From Salibaculum halophilum (GTDB lineage: Bacteria > Pseudomonadota > Alphaproteobacteria > Rhodobacterales > Rhodobacteraceae), in NCBI RefSeq assembly GCF_002094885.1, contig NZ_MSIT01000001.1:186001-250000 (forward strand): a stretch of DNA of 64,000 nucleotides, given 5' to 3'. The position numbers were made by a program, and so were the translations under genes. This document shows positions 9,785 through 18,646 of the stretch, one piece after another (within the stretch, counting starts at the first letter, position 1; every line of letters begins with the position of its first letter). The notes beneath the pieces are model-generated. The model saw only the letters and a list, made by a program, of their open reading frames with translations. It had not been told where the DNA came from and searched no databases.

Positions 9785-10528
9785 GTGATCGCCGCCCTGC
9801 CCATGTATGACCGGCCCGAGACGCGGGCGGCGACCGATCGGTTCTGGGCGGGGGTCCGCGCCGGCCTCGCCGCGCGCGGCATCGACGCGCCCGAGGCACT
9901 GACCCGCGACCGTGATCCGTGGGACGTCTGGCAGGCCCCGGACCTTGTGCTGGCCCAGGCCTGCGGGCTGCCCTACCGCGCGCGGCTGCATGGTACCGTG
10001 ACCCTGATCGGGTCCGGCGACTACGGGCTGCCGGGCTGCGCGGCGGGCGACTACAACAGCGTCATTCTCGCCCGATCACCGACGCCGCCGCCAGCCCCGG
10101 TGCTGGCCGTGAACGAGGTGCTCAGCCAGTCCGGCTGGGCGGCGCTGGCGGACTTCTGCCGCGATACAGGGCTGTCGCCGCGCGGCGTCGTGCTGACCGG
10201 CGCGCATCGCGCCTCGGTCTGTGCCGTGCTCGACCACCGGGCCGACATCGCCGCCTGCGACGCCCAGACCTGGTGGTTGATGCAACAGCACGACGCCTGG
10301 GCGCGCGACGCCACCGAGATCGCGCGCACGCCACCGGCCCCGGGGCTGCCCTTCATCACCCGCGCCGGGCAGGATCCTGCACCCTACCGCGCGGCCCTTG
10401 CCGCGGCCTGCGCCGCGCTGGCCCCGGCGGACCGCGCCGCGCTCAACCTGCGCGGGATTGTCGCCCGCGTGCCCGGCGATTACACCGCCCTGCCCATTCC
10501 GCGGGCACCGGACGGCGCGGCGGTCTGA
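9785..10528 (+). CDS. PhnD-like substrate-binding protein without signal peptide
   Basis: About 247 residues resembling the phosphate/phosphonate-binding (PhnD) fold: VIAALPMYDRPETRAATDRFW at the start, LVLAQACGLPYRARL, GDYNSVILAR, then GVVLTGAHRASVCAVLDHRADIAACDAQTWWL, where ADIAACDA is typical of the family. It has no export signal, so either it works in the cytoplasm as a sensor or enzyme-like protein or its family label is only structural. GTG 9785 starts exactly where similarity begins and lies 8 bases after the previous stop; ATG 9743 in the same frame would overlap that gene by 35 bases. No phosphonate transporter genes are adjacent. Confidence 0.65.
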   Translation: MIAALPMYDRPETRAATDRFWAGVRAGLAARGIDAPEALTRDRDPWDVWQAPDLVLAQACGLPYRARLHGTVTLIGSGDYGLPGCAAGDYNSVILARSPTPPPAPVLAVNEVLSQSGWAALADFCRDTGLSPRGVVLTGAHRASVCAVLDHRADIAACDAQTWWLMQQHDAWARDATEIARTPPAPGLPFITRAGQDPAPYRAALAAACAALAPADRAALNLRGIVARVPGDYTALPIPRAPDGAAV

Positions 10529-10610
10529 CCCGCCGCCGCGGCGACGGAAACCGTTGCAATCCGCGCGGAATCACGCCCTAGTGCCTCATCAGTCAGCACC
10601 AAGAGGCCCC

Positions 10611-11393
10611 GTGACCGACCCGGCACCCGCCCCCGTTCTGAAGATACGCAACCTGCACAAGGCCTACGGGGCGCTCGAGGTCATCAAGGGCGTCGACCTG
10701 TCGGCGCCGCCCGGCCATGTCCTCAGCCTGATCGGCTCGTCGGGGTCGGGCAAGTCCACGATCCTGCGCTGCGCGAACCTGCTCGAGGACAGCCAGAAGG
10801 GCGAGATCCTTTTCTGCGGCGAACCGGTGGCCTGGAAGGGCAGTGGCCCGAGCCGCCAGCCCGCCGACCGCGCGCAGATGATCCGCATCCGCACCAACTT
10901 GTCGATGGTGTTCCAGCAGTTCAACCTGTGGGCGCATATGACCATCCTTCAGAACGTGATGGAGGCGCCGCTGACAGTGCTGAAACGCGACCGCACCGAG
11001 GTCGAGGCCGCCGCGCGCGCCTATCTCGACAAGGTCGGCATCGGCGACAAGTGCGATGCCTATCCCGCCCAGCTTTCGGGTGGCCAGCAGCAGCGCGCGG
11101 CCATCGCCCGCGCCCTGTGCATGGAACCCCGGGCGCTGCTGTTCGACGAACCCACCAGCGCGCTCGACCCGGAACTTGAACAGGAGGTCGTGCGCGTGAT
11201 CAAGTCACTGGCCGAAGAGGGGCGCACCATGCTGGTCGTCACCCATGACATGAAGATGGCCGCCGACATCTCTGACCACGTCATCTTCCTCCATCAGGGT
11301 TTGATCGAGGAAGAGGGCCCGCCGGACCAGCTGTTCGGCAGCCCGCGGTCGGACCGGCTGCGCGGCTTTCTTTCGGCAACCGCCCATACGTAA
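10611..11393 (+). CDS. polar amino-acid-type ABC transporter, ATP-binding protein
   Basis: 260-residue ATPase of a HisP/GlnQ-type importer. Walker A is GSSGSGKST (near 42-50), Q-loop [11 protein letters not shown], signature [15 protein letters not shown], Walker [13 protein letters not shown] and the H-switch VTHD. The start is GTG 10611, 5 bases after an AGAGG ribosome site. It is followed by a periplasmic binding protein and a permease, and the second permease that such systems need lies 6 kb away on the other strand. Linkage to PuuA/PuuB/PuuD-like enzymes suggests a polyamine or basic/polar amino acid as substrate. Confidence 0.95.
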   Translation: MTDPAPAPVLKIRNLHKAYGALEVIKGVDLSAPPGHVLSLIGSSGSGKSTILRCANLLEDSQKGEILFCGEPVAWKGSGPSRQPADRAQMIRIRTNLSMVFQQFNLWAHMTILQNVMEAPLTVLKRDRTEVEAAARAYLDKVGIGDKCDAYPAQLSGGQQQRAAIARALCMEPRALLFDEPTSALDPELEQEVVRVIKSLAEEGRTMLVVTHDMKMAADISDHVIFLHQGLIEEEGPPDQLFGSPRSDRLRGFLSATAHT

Positions 11394-11469
11394 CGGTTGC
11401 CAAACGCGACGCGGCAGGGAATCCTCTGCCACCACTGTCCTTCGGGGCTGAAACCAACGGGAGAAACCA

Positions 11470-12186
11470 ATGAAGACACTTGCCATAACCACCGCGGCCC
11501 TGGCCATGCTCGCCGGGGCGGCCTCGGCGCAGGACGTCGTCCGCATGGGCACCGAAGGCGCCTACCCGCCGTGGAACTTTCTCAACGACGCCGGCGAGGT
11601 CGACGGCTTCGAGCGCGAACTGGGCGACGAGCTCTGCGCGCGCGCCGAACTGACCTGCGAATGGGTCACCAACGACTGGGACAGCATCATTCCCAACCTC
11701 GTGTCGGGCAACTACGACACCATCATCGCGGGCATGTCGATCACCGAGGAACGCGACGAGGTCATCGACTTCACCCAAGGGTACACGCCGCCCGATCCGT
11801 CGTCCTACTTGGCACGATCGGCGGATCTGGACGTGACCGAGGCGGTAATCACCGCCCAGACCGGCACCATCCAGGCGGCCTTTGTCGCCGAACAGGGCTG
11901 GACCCTGGTGGAATTCGCCACGCCCGAGGAAACCATCTCGGCGGTGCGCAATGGCGAGGCCGACGCGGTGCTAGCCGACAAGTCCTTCCTTGACGGCGCG
12001 CTGGAAAGCAACCCCGACCTGGTCATGCTCGACCGCATGGAGCAGATCGGGGGCGGCGTCGGCATGGGCCTGCGCGAGAGCGACACCGAACTGCTCGAGA
12101 CCTTCGACGCGGCGATCCAGTCCATGAAGGACGACGGCTCGCTCAACGCGCTGATCGAGAAATGGGAAGTGGCCTCGACCTTCTGA
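11470..12186 (+). CDS. periplasmic substrate-binding protein (family 3) of the ABC importer
   Basis: 238 residues: a cleavable signal peptide (MKTLAITTAALAMLAGAASAQ, cut after ASA) followed by a family 3 solute-binding fold. RMGTEGAYPPWNF is the first strand and ligand-binding loop, GFERELGDELCARA the next helix, and NYDTIIAGMSITEERDEVIDFT the hallmark of amino-acid/opine binding proteins. AEQG and GEADAVLADKSFL complete domain 2. Family members bind arginine, ornithine, octopine or similar ligands; the exact ligand cannot be read from sequence. GGGAGA at 11459-11464 is the ribosome site. Confidence 0.95.
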   Translation: MKTLAITTAALAMLAGAASAQDVVRMGTEGAYPPWNFLNDAGEVDGFERELGDELCARAELTCEWVTNDWDSIIPNLVSGNYDTIIAGMSITEERDEVIDFTQGYTPPDPSSYLARSADLDVTEAVITAQTGTIQAAFVAEQGWTLVEFATPEETISAVRNGEADAVLADKSFLDGALESNPDLVMLDRMEQIGGGVGMGLRESDTELLETFDAAIQSMKDDGSLNALIEKWEVASTF

Positions 12187-12191
12187 GACCG

Positions 12192-12225
12192 GCCCGCGCT
12201 CGCGCTGGATCATTCCGGCGCGGGC
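12192..12225 (+). terminator. hairpin between binding-protein and permease genes
   Basis: Stem GCCCGCGC / GCGCGGGC (12192-12199 and 12218-12225) with an 18-base loop directly after the binding-protein stop. There is only a short CTTT after it, so it more likely acts as a partial terminator or 3'-end block, keeping binding-protein mRNA more abundant than permease mRNA, as is common in ABC importer operons. Confidence 0.55.
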
Positions 12226-12280
12226 ACCCCCTTTATCTTGGACAATAAAATCACTGCCAGGCGCTGACCAGAGGCACGCC

Positions 12281-13168
12281 ATTTTCAGTTTCTGCACCGA
12301 CCCCGCGACCCTGGACGGCCTGCAATGGCTGTCGTGCTACCTGACCACAGGCAAGCACATGAATTTCTACGCTTCCTTCGGCACCGTGCTGCTGCTGCTG
12401 GCCATCACCGCGCCCACGGCGCTGGCCTTCGGTTTTTGCGGGGCCATGGCCGCGCGCAGCCGGGTCCTGCCCCTGTCCTGGCTGGGCAAGGCCTATATCG
12501 CCATCGTCCGCGGCGTGCCCGACATCGCCTTTTTCCTGTTCTTCGTTATCGCGCTGGACCAGGCGTTCGAGTACATCCGCCACCAGCTCAAGTGCCCCGA
12601 CTGGCCCGACACGGTGCGCCAGGGCAACGACTTCGTGGTCTGTGCCCAGGCCAAGCTGCCGCTGGGCAATGCCGCCCAATGGGTGCACGAGACCTATGGC
12701 TTCTTTCTGGCGGTGCTGACCTTCGCGCTGGTCTTCGGGGCCTTCGCGGCCAACGTCCTTTTCGGCGCGATGCGCGCAGTCCCGCGCGGCCAGCTCGAAA
12801 CGGCCGAAGCCTACGGCATGTCACGGCGCCAGGCCTTCTGGCGCATCCTTGTGCCACAGATGTGGGTCTATGCCCTGCCCGGACTGGGCAACCTGTGGAT
12901 GGTGCTGACCAAGGCCACGCCGCTGCTGTTCCTGCTGGGCGTCGAGGACATCGTCTACTGGGCACGCGAGCTGGGCGGGATCAAGGGCGAACGCTTTACG
13001 GACTACCCGCACGGCGATTGGCGCATGTGGTATTTCCTCGTGCTGTTGGTCTTCTATCTGGCCCTGACCCGTGTCTCCGAGGTCGGACTTGACCGGCTGA
13101 TGAAGAAACTGACCCACGGACAGGCGACCTCGGGCGGGGACGCCCAGCGAAAGGTCGTCGCAGGATGA
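12281..13168 (+). CDS. polar amino-acid-type ABC transporter permease (first permease)
   Basis: Inner-membrane permease of the HisM/HisQ type, about 295 residues with five or six helices. The coupling-helix region is AEAYGMSRRQAFWRILVPQMWVYALPGLGNLWM (EAA loop). Between helices is a loop insert with two Cys (CPDW..VVCAQ). The first ATG in frame is 12359, but the frame upstream (FSFCTDPATLDGLQWLSCYL) is protein-like and I recall homologues that extend this far. No ATG, GTG or TTG lies in that stretch; an AGAGG (12270-12274) sits 6 bases before ATT 12281, so ATT initiation is possible. If wrong, the protein starts at 12359 (269 residues). Confidence 0.85.
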   Translation: MFSFCTDPATLDGLQWLSCYLTTGKHMNFYASFGTVLLLLAITAPTALAFGFCGAMAARSRVLPLSWLGKAYIAIVRGVPDIAFFLFFVIALDQAFEYIRHQLKCPDWPDTVRQGNDFVVCAQAKLPLGNAAQWVHETYGFFLAVLTFALVFGAFAANVLFGAMRAVPRGQLETAEAYGMSRRQAFWRILVPQMWVYALPGLGNLWMVLTKATPLLFLLGVEDIVYWARELGGIKGERFTDYPHGDWRMWYFLVLLVFYLALTRVSEVGLDRLMKKLTHGQATSGGDAQRKVVAG

Positions 13169-13219
13169 AACGAAATTCCAGAATTTCGTTCGCGCGATCA
13201 AAATTCTGGAATTTTGATC
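13169..13219. repeat. double palindrome, copy 1
   Basis: Two perfect palindromes in tandem: AACGAAATTC-CA-GAATTTCGTT (13169-13190) and GATCAAAATTC-TG-GAATTTTGATC (13196-13219), 5 bases apart. They start at the base after the first permease stop and end inside the stop codon of the convergent small gene. The same pair occurs in inverted order at 20209-20258. They may act as a bidirectional 3'-end hairpin, although there is no classical T-run. Confidence 0.9.
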
Positions 13220-13457
13220 ATACCACGACGTCGATCGGCCCGGGGTCGCAGACGATCTCGAAATGCGCCCGGGTGCGGATCAGCCGGAAGTTTCGGCGCC
13301 GAACCTCGGCGACCGGCGCGGCAACCCCGACCTCGTTCTCCACGTCCCGGACCTGACGTCGGATCACGCCGCCGGTCTCGGCGGCGCGGCACTGGAACAC
13401 CTGGTCCAGCCAATCCTGTTTGCGCGGCCAGGCGCGGAAATCTCTGTCATGTTGCAT
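13218..13457 (-). CDS. small conserved protein, function unknown
   Basis: 79 residues beginning MQHDRDFRAWPRKQDWLDQV, with FQCRAAETGGVIRRQVRDVENEVG, EVRRRNFRLIRTRAHFEIVC and a DPGPI tail. I recall similar short proteins in Rhodobacterales that databases sometimes mislabel as phosphoribosylanthranilate isomerase; nothing supports an enzyme here. ATG 13457 is preferred to the longer frame up to 13604 because similarity to those proteins begins there. No signal peptide or membrane segment. Confidence 0.6.
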   Translation of the reverse strand: MQHDRDFRAWPRKQDWLDQVFQCRAAETGGVIRRQVRDVENEVGVAAPVAEVRRRNFRLIRTRAHFEIVCDPGPIDVVV

Positions 13458-13673
13458 GTCCGCAGCTTGCCGCCAACAGGGTTGAGGCTTCCTTAAAAGC
13501 GCCATCGCACAAATCCTGTCTTTGGCGTCTTGCAGCCGGTCGAACATCGCGCCCGTCTGCGTCGCCGCATTTTGTCGCGGGCAGGTCGACAGTGCACTGG
13601 ACACTGTGCGCGCATCCCGGGGCTTTTAATCTCCCAGCGCCGGGGGATACCCTGCGCTGTGAAAGGGGGCGTC

Positions 13674-14639
13674 ATGGCGGCAGCATCGCGCAGGATAACG
13701 CTCTGGGGCGTCGAGGTCTTCGTTGCAGCGGTCGAGGAACAATCGATCTCCGCGGCGGCCAGGCGGCTGGGCAGTTCCGCGGCGACCGTCTCGCAGCAAC
13801 TGACCAACCTGGAGACGGCGCTCGGAACGACCTTGCTGAACCGCAACGCGCGGCCCGTGACGCCGACGCCGGCGGGCGAGATCTTCCTGCGCCGGGCCAA
13901 TGCCATCCTGCGCGAGGCTGAACAGGCCCGCGCGGAACTGGCCATGGCCGATCTCAGCCGCCTGACGCGGCTGCGCCTGGGCATGATCGAGGACTTCGAC
14001 GCGGACGTCACGCCGCGGTTGCTGTCCGAGATGGGCGCCGAGTTAAACGACTGCCAGTTCCTGCTGGAAACCGGGGCCTCGCACCGGCTGTTCGACCTGT
14101 TGCAAGCCCGCGCCTTGGACGTGGTCGTTGCCAGCGATATCGGCAGCGGCGCCGACTGGATGGAGGTGCACCCGCTGTTCGAGGAGCCCTTCGTCGTCGC
14201 TGCGCCCAAAGGGGCGCTGGCCCCCGGTGACCTGCTGCGCCAGCTGCGCCGGCTGCCCATGGTGCAATACACTACGCGCCACCACATGGGGCAGGTGATC
14301 GCCAGCCACCTGGTGCGGCAAAATCTGACCCTGACGCACCGTTTCGAGTTGGACAGCTACCATGCCGTGCTGGCCATGGTGGCCGCAGGCACGGGCTGGA
14401 CGATCCTTACGCCGCTGGGCTGGTCCCACGCCGCGCGCTTTCGCGACGCGGTCGAGTTGCATCCCTTGCCACTCGAGCCACTCAGCCGCCGGATATCGCT
14501 CGTGGCGCGGCGCGACGTCCTGGGCGACATGCCCGCGGAGATGGCGGTTCGGCTGCGCCGCCTGCTGGCAGAGGTGATCGTGGGGCCGGCGACGCGCAAG
14601 CTGCCCTGGCTGGAGGGGCAGTTGCGCATTCTGGGCTAG
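13674..14639 (+). CDS. LysR-family transcriptional regulator
   Basis: 321 residues. The N-terminal winged helix-turn-helix (residues about 6-65) is FVAAVEEQSISAAARRLGSS, AATVSQQLTNLETALG, and LLNRNARPVTPTPAGEIFLRRA, the LysR signature; a long linker helix and a periplasmic-binding-like effector domain follow. The start ATG 13674 has AAAGGGGG at 13661-13668. LysR proteins commonly control neighbouring operons in response to a pathway metabolite; the likely target is the convergent PuuB/PuuA/PuuD-like operon or the DegT gene, but no operator is obvious. Confidence 0.9.
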   Translation: MAAASRRITLWGVEVFVAAVEEQSISAAARRLGSSAATVSQQLTNLETALGTTLLNRNARPVTPTPAGEIFLRRANAILREAEQARAELAMADLSRLTRLRLGMIEDFDADVTPRLLSEMGAELNDCQFLLETGASHRLFDLLQARALDVVVASDIGSGADWMEVHPLFEEPFVVAAPKGALAPGDLLRQLRRLPMVQYTTRHHMGQVIASHLVRQNLTLTHRFELDSYHAVLAMVAAGTGWTILTPLGWSHAARFRDAVELHPLPLEPLSRRISLVARRDVLGDMPAEMAVRLRRLLAEVIVGPATRKLPWLEGQLRILG

Positions 14640-14641
14640 GA

Positions 14642-15850
14642 TTATTCCGCCGCCACGGCCCCGCCGCCCGAGGTCATGGCGTCCTCGGCCGCAGCCACCA
14701 GTTCACCTGCCACGATACTGCACTCCTCGGGCGTCAGGCGGGCGGGAAGGCGCACGTCGCAGGCGCGCATCAGCATCGCGCGGGTTCGCGGCAGGTCCCA
14801 GTCGCGGTCCAGGAACTGCCAGTTCCAGTAGGCGCGCGCGTTGTCGGTGCTGCGCCCGAAGATCTGCACCTTGACCCCGCGCGCGGCGGCGGCGGCGGCA
14901 AAGGCGGTGATCTGGTCCTCGGACATGGCCTCGAGGTTGAACTGGATGGAATCCGGGGCGCGTTCCTCGGGCTCCAGCTTCTCGGGCACGCGCAGCCAGG
15001 GGCTGGCATTGAGCATCGCGGCGACGTGATCGTGGTTGCGCCGCCCGTCGCGCACGCGGCGCGCCAGTTCGGGCAACTGCGGCCGGATGATCGCCGCCGA
15101 AAGGTTCGACAGGCGCAGGTTGTAGAGCGGCAGCCGGTTCTGCCAGGTACGCATCGCCTCGGCGGGCACGTCGTGTTTGCTCCAGGCGTGTTCATAGGCG
15201 CCGGACATGATCACCGCGCGGGCCACCAGATCGGCATCGTCGGTCACCATGATGCCGCCTTCGCCTGCGTTGATCAGCTTGTAGGACTGGAAGGAAAAAC
15301 AGCCCAGCCTGCCGATCGTGCCGATGTTGCGCCCATGCCAGGTGGTGCCGAGCGAATGCGCCGCGTCCTCGATCACCGGCACGTCGGCGGTCTCGCACAG
15401 CGCCATGATCGCGTCCATGTCGCTGGTATGGCCGCGCATATGGCTGATGATCACGGCGTCGGCCTGCGGCAGCTTGGCCTCGAAATCGGCCATGTCGAGG
15501 CGGTAGTCCGCGCCGCATTCCACCAGGACCGGCTGGCACTCGGCATGCACGATGGACGACGGCACGGCGGCGAAGGTGAAGGCCGGGATCAGCACCGTCG
15601 CGTCGCGCGGCAGGTCCAGCGCCTTCAGCGACAGGAACAGCGCCGCCGAACAGGACGACACCGCCAGCGCGTATTTCGTGCCCAGCAGCGCGGCGAATTC
15701 CCGCTCCAGAAGCGAGACCGGCGCGTTTTCGGGCGCGGTATAGCGGAAGAGGTCGCCGGTGCTCAGCAGGCGTGTGACTTCCTCCATGGCCGCCGCCGGG
15801 ATGGGTTCAGCGTCGTAGACATTCGGGATCTCCGGGCGGGTCTCTGGCAT
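14642..15850 (-). CDS. DegT/DnrJ/EryC1/StrS-family PLP-dependent aminotransferase
   Basis: 402 residues of the sugar-aminotransferase type. PLP-site features are SSCSAALFLSLKAL (phosphate loop), PAFTFAAVPSSIVHAECQPVLVE, EDAAHSLG (Asp pairing with the ring nitrogen) and FSFQSYKLINAGEGGIMVTDD with the Schiff-base Lys. Family members aminate keto-sugars, or less often cyclitols and other ketones. Here the neighbours are amine-catabolism genes rather than polysaccharide genes, so the substrate is uncertain. The gene ends 2 bases from the convergent LysR gene and is read in the same direction as the PuuB-like gene, with a 133-base gap. Confidence 0.88.
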   Translation of the reverse strand: MPETRPEIPNVYDAEPIPAAAMEEVTRLLSTGDLFRYTAPENAPVSLLEREFAALLGTKYALAVSSCSAALFLSLKALDLPRDATVLIPAFTFAAVPSSIVHAECQPVLVECGADYRLDMADFEAKLPQADAVIISHMRGHTSDMDAIMALCETADVPVIEDAAHSLGTTWHGRNIGTIGRLGCFSFQSYKLINAGEGGIMVTDDADLVARAVIMSGAYEHAWSKHDVPAEAMRTWQNRLPLYNLRLSNLSAAIIRPQLPELARRVRDGRRNHDHVAAMLNASPWLRVPEKLEPEERAPDSIQFNLEAMSEDQITAFAAAAAARGVKVQIFGRSTDNARAYWNWQFLDRDWDLPRTRAMLMRACDVRLPARLTPEECSIVAGELVAAAEDAMTSGGGAVAAE

Positions 15851-15983
15851 GGCTGGGTCTCTTTTCGGATAAATCGAAACGGGGTTTCACTTTTTACTAA
15901 CACGTTTGGCGTGTCAGTTCCATGACGACGGGCGCGCAGGGGGCGCGTCGCGCGATCCGTTGCAGGTGTGTGACACTCAGTGC

Positions 15984-17291
15984 TCAGGGACCAAGCCTGT
16001 CGCGCAGGGCATACCAGGTCATGGCCAGGGTCAGCAGCGGCGCCCGCAGCGCGGTGCCGCCGGGGAAAGGGGGCACGGGCAGCCGCGTGAAGGTGTCGAA
16101 GCGGCCCGCGCGGCCCTGCACCGCCTCGGCCATCAGCTTGCCGGCCATCCCCGCCAGCGCGACGCCGTGCCCGGAAAAGCCGCCGGCGCTGAGCACCCCT
16201 TCGCCCGCGCGCGTCAGCAGCGGCAGGCGCGTCATGGTGATCCCCAGGGTGCCGCCCCAGGTGTGGGTGATCCCGACGCCCGCCAATTGCGGGAAAACCG
16301 ACTCCATCCGCTTGCGCAGTTTCGCTTCAACGAACTTCGGGAAGGCGACCGAGTAATTCTCGCACCCGCCGAACAGCAGGCGCCTGTCCTCGGACAGGCG
16401 GAAATAATTGACCACGAACTTGCTGTCGGCGCAGGCGATATCCTCGGCCAGCACCTGCGCGGCGCGGTCGCCCAGCGGCTCGGTCGCCGCCATGAAGGAG
16501 TTGAGCGGCATGGTCCGGGCCGCCACGCGCCCGCTCAGGCGCGGCATGTACCCGTTGCCGGCCAGCAGCACATGGTCCGCCGTGATACGACCCGAGCGGG
16601 TGGTCACCTCGGCCGGGCGGCCCGGCACGACCTCCAGCACTTCCGAGCCTTCGTGGATCACCGCCCCGGCCTGTTCCGCCGCCCGCGCCAGCCCCAGCGC
16701 GTAGCGTAGCGGGTGGATGTGGCCGGCGCCGTGGTCGATCACGCCGCCGCGGTAGCACGGTGATTTCACGATGCGCCGGAAGCCGTCGGCCCCGAGCGGT
16801 TCGATCCGGTCGTAGCCATAGTTGCGGGCCAGATCCTCGGCCGTGGCGTGCAGGGTCCTCGCCTCGGCCGCGGAGCAGGCGGCATGGGCCACGCCGAACT
16901 TGAAAGGCGCGTCGGGGGCATGGGCGGTCGCGAGAGTGCGCAGCAGTTGCTTGGCCTCCTCGGTCATGTCCCACAGTGCCCGGGCCGGGCCATCGCCCAG
17001 GCGCGCACGCAGCCAGGGCATGTCCGCGTTGAAGCCCGAGCCGACCTGCCCGCCGTTGCGCCCCGAGGCCCCCCAGCCCGCGCGGTGCGCCTCGAGCACG
17101 ATCACCGACAACCCCGCCTGCGCCAGGTGCAGTGCGGCCGTCAGCCCGCAGAACCCGGCCCCGACCACGCAGACATCCGCGCGCCGGTCCCCGTGCAGGC
17201 CGATCCGTTGGGGCGCGATGGGGGCGCTGGCGGCATACCAGCTCTCGGGGTAGGTGGCCGCAGGGTCGTTGTGATGCAGCGGATCGGGCAT
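15984..17291 (-). CDS. FAD-dependent amine/amino-acid oxidase, gamma-glutamylputrescine oxidase-like
   Basis: 435 residues of the DAO superfamily. The FAD Rossmann motif is DVCVVGAGFCGLTAALHLAQAG near residue 38, followed by GWGASGRNGGQVGSGF, typical of PuuB/OrdL-type oxidases, and GGFSGHGVALAGMAGKLMAEAV at the C-terminal FAD contact. It probably oxidises a gamma-glutamylated amine to the aldehyde, giving ammonia and H2O2. Start ATG 17291 shares one base with the stop of the upstream glutamine-synthetase gene (TGATG), which indicates translational coupling. A PuuC-type aldehyde dehydrogenase is not in the window. Confidence 0.88.
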   Translation of the reverse strand: MPDPLHHNDPAATYPESWYAASAPIAPQRIGLHGDRRADVCVVGAGFCGLTAALHLAQAGLSVIVLEAHRAGWGASGRNGGQVGSGFNADMPWLRARLGDGPARALWDMTEEAKQLLRTLATAHAPDAPFKFGVAHAACSAAEARTLHATAEDLARNYGYDRIEPLGADGFRRIVKSPCYRGGVIDHGAGHIHPLRYALGLARAAEQAGAVIHEGSEVLEVVPGRPAEVTTRSGRITADHVLLAGNGYMPRLSGRVAARTMPLNSFMAATEPLGDRAAQVLAEDIACADSKFVVNYFRLSEDRRLLFGGCENYSVAFPKFVEAKLRKRMESVFPQLAGVGITHTWGGTLGITMTRLPLLTRAGEGVLSAGGFSGHGVALAGMAGKLMAEAVQGRAGRFDTFTRLPVPPFPGGTALRAPLLTLAMTWYALRDRLGP

Positions 17292-18646
17292 CAGACGTTG
17301 AGCAAAAGATGTTCCCGTTCCCAGGGGCTGATGACCTGCAGAAACTCCTCGTATTCGGCGCGCTTGACGATGGAATAGACCCGGGTGAATTCCGGGCCCA
17401 GGACCTCGTGCATGGCCATGTTGGCATCGAAAAGGTCCAGCGCCGCGCCCAGGCCCTGCGGCAGGTCCGGCTGGCCGTCGTAGGCGTCGCCGCGAAAGCT
17501 CTTGTCGGCCCAGAGGTCCTGCGTCAGCCCGAGGAACCCGGCCGCCAGCGAGGCTGCGATGCACAGGTAGGGGTTGCAGTCCATGCCCGCGACGCGGTTC
17601 TCGATGCGCCGCGCGTCCGGATCGCTCAGCGGCACGCGTAGCCCGGTGGTGCGGTTGTCGCGCGCCCATTCCAGGTTGATCGGTGCGGCGTGGTCGCGCA
17701 CGTAGCGGCGATAGCTGTTCACGTAGGGCGCCATCAGCGCGATGACGCTGGGCAGATGCGCCTGCAGCCCACCGATGAACTGATAGAAGGCATCCGTCTC
17801 GCCGCCATTGGGGCCGGTGAAGATGTTGGCCCCCTCGGCATCGAGGATCGAGTGGTGCACATGCATGGCGCTGCCCGGCTCGCCCTCGATCGGCTTGGCC
17901 ATGAAGGTGGCGAAACAGTCGTGTTTCAACGCGGCCTCGCGCAGCAGCCGCTTGAAGTAGAAAACCTCGTCGGCGAGTTTCACCGGGTTGCCGTGGCGCA
18001 GGTTGATTTCCAGCTGGCCGGCGCCGCCCTCCTGGGTGATGCCGTCGATCTCGAAGCCTTGGATCTCGGCATATTCGTAGATGTCGTCGATCACCGGGCC
18101 GTAGTCGTCGACGGCCGACATGGAATAGGCCTGCCGCGCGGCGGCCGGGCGGCCCGAGCGGCCCATCATCGGCGTGATCCGCTTGGCCGGGTCGGTGTTG
18201 CGGGCCACGAGGAAGAATTCCATCTCGGGGGCGACGACGGGTGTCCAGCCCTCGCGCTCATAAAGCGCGACGACCCGTTTGAGCACGTTGCGCGGCGCAA
18301 AGGGGATCGGTGCGCCCTTCTGGTCGAAGGCGTCGTGGATCACCTGCAACGTGCCGTCGTCGGCCCACGGCGCGGCCGTGGCCGTTGTGAGGTCGGAATA
18401 GAGCACCATGTCGGGTTCGGTGAAGCCCTCGGCGCCGGCCGCCTCGCCCCAGCCGCCCGTGATGGTCTGAAAGAAGATCGAGTTGGGCAGGTGGAATTTC
18501 TGCATTTTATCCCACTTGGAGGCCGGCACGGCCTTGCCGCGGGCGATGCCGGGCAGATCGGCGATCATGCATTCGACCTCGTCGAGGGGGTGCGCCTCGG
18601 CGTAGCGTTGCGCGGCCGCCGGGATACGGTCGACCCAGTCGGTCAT
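17291..18646 (-). CDS. glutamine-synthetase-family gamma-glutamyl-amine ligase (PuuA-like)
   Basis: 451 residues. ATP-grasp-like glutamine synthetase fold with an N-terminal beta-grasp (residues 20-110, MIADLPGIARGKAVP), then VAPEMEFFLVARN with metal-binding Glu, GAGQLEINLRHG, GSAMHVHHSI (ATP-binding His) and RDNRTTGLRVP plus RRIENRVAGMDCNPYLCIAASLAAG. The sequence resembles PuuA/GlnA3-type ligases, which join glutamate to putrescine or another amine, more than housekeeping GlnA: the usual GlnA adenylylation tail is absent. Overlaps the upstream amidotransferase by 4 bases (ATGA). Confidence 0.9.
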   Translation of the reverse strand: MTDWVDRIPAAAQRYAEAHPLDEVECMIADLPGIARGKAVPASKWDKMQKFHLPNSIFFQTITGGWGEAAGAEGFTEPDMVLYSDLTTATAAPWADDGTLQVIHDAFDQKGAPIPFAPRNVLKRVVALYEREGWTPVVAPEMEFFLVARNTDPAKRITPMMGRSGRPAAARQAYSMSAVDDYGPVIDDIYEYAEIQGFEIDGITQEGGAGQLEINLRHGNPVKLADEVFYFKRLLREAALKHDCFATFMAKPIEGEPGSAMHVHHSILDAEGANIFTGPNGGETDAFYQFIGGLQAHLPSVIALMAPYVNSYRRYVRDHAAPINLEWARDNRTTGLRVPLSDPDARRIENRVAGMDCNPYLCIAASLAAGFLGLTQDLWADKSFRGDAYDGQPDLPQGLGAALDLFDANMAMHEVLGPEFTRVYSIVKRAEYEEFLQVISPWEREHLLLNV

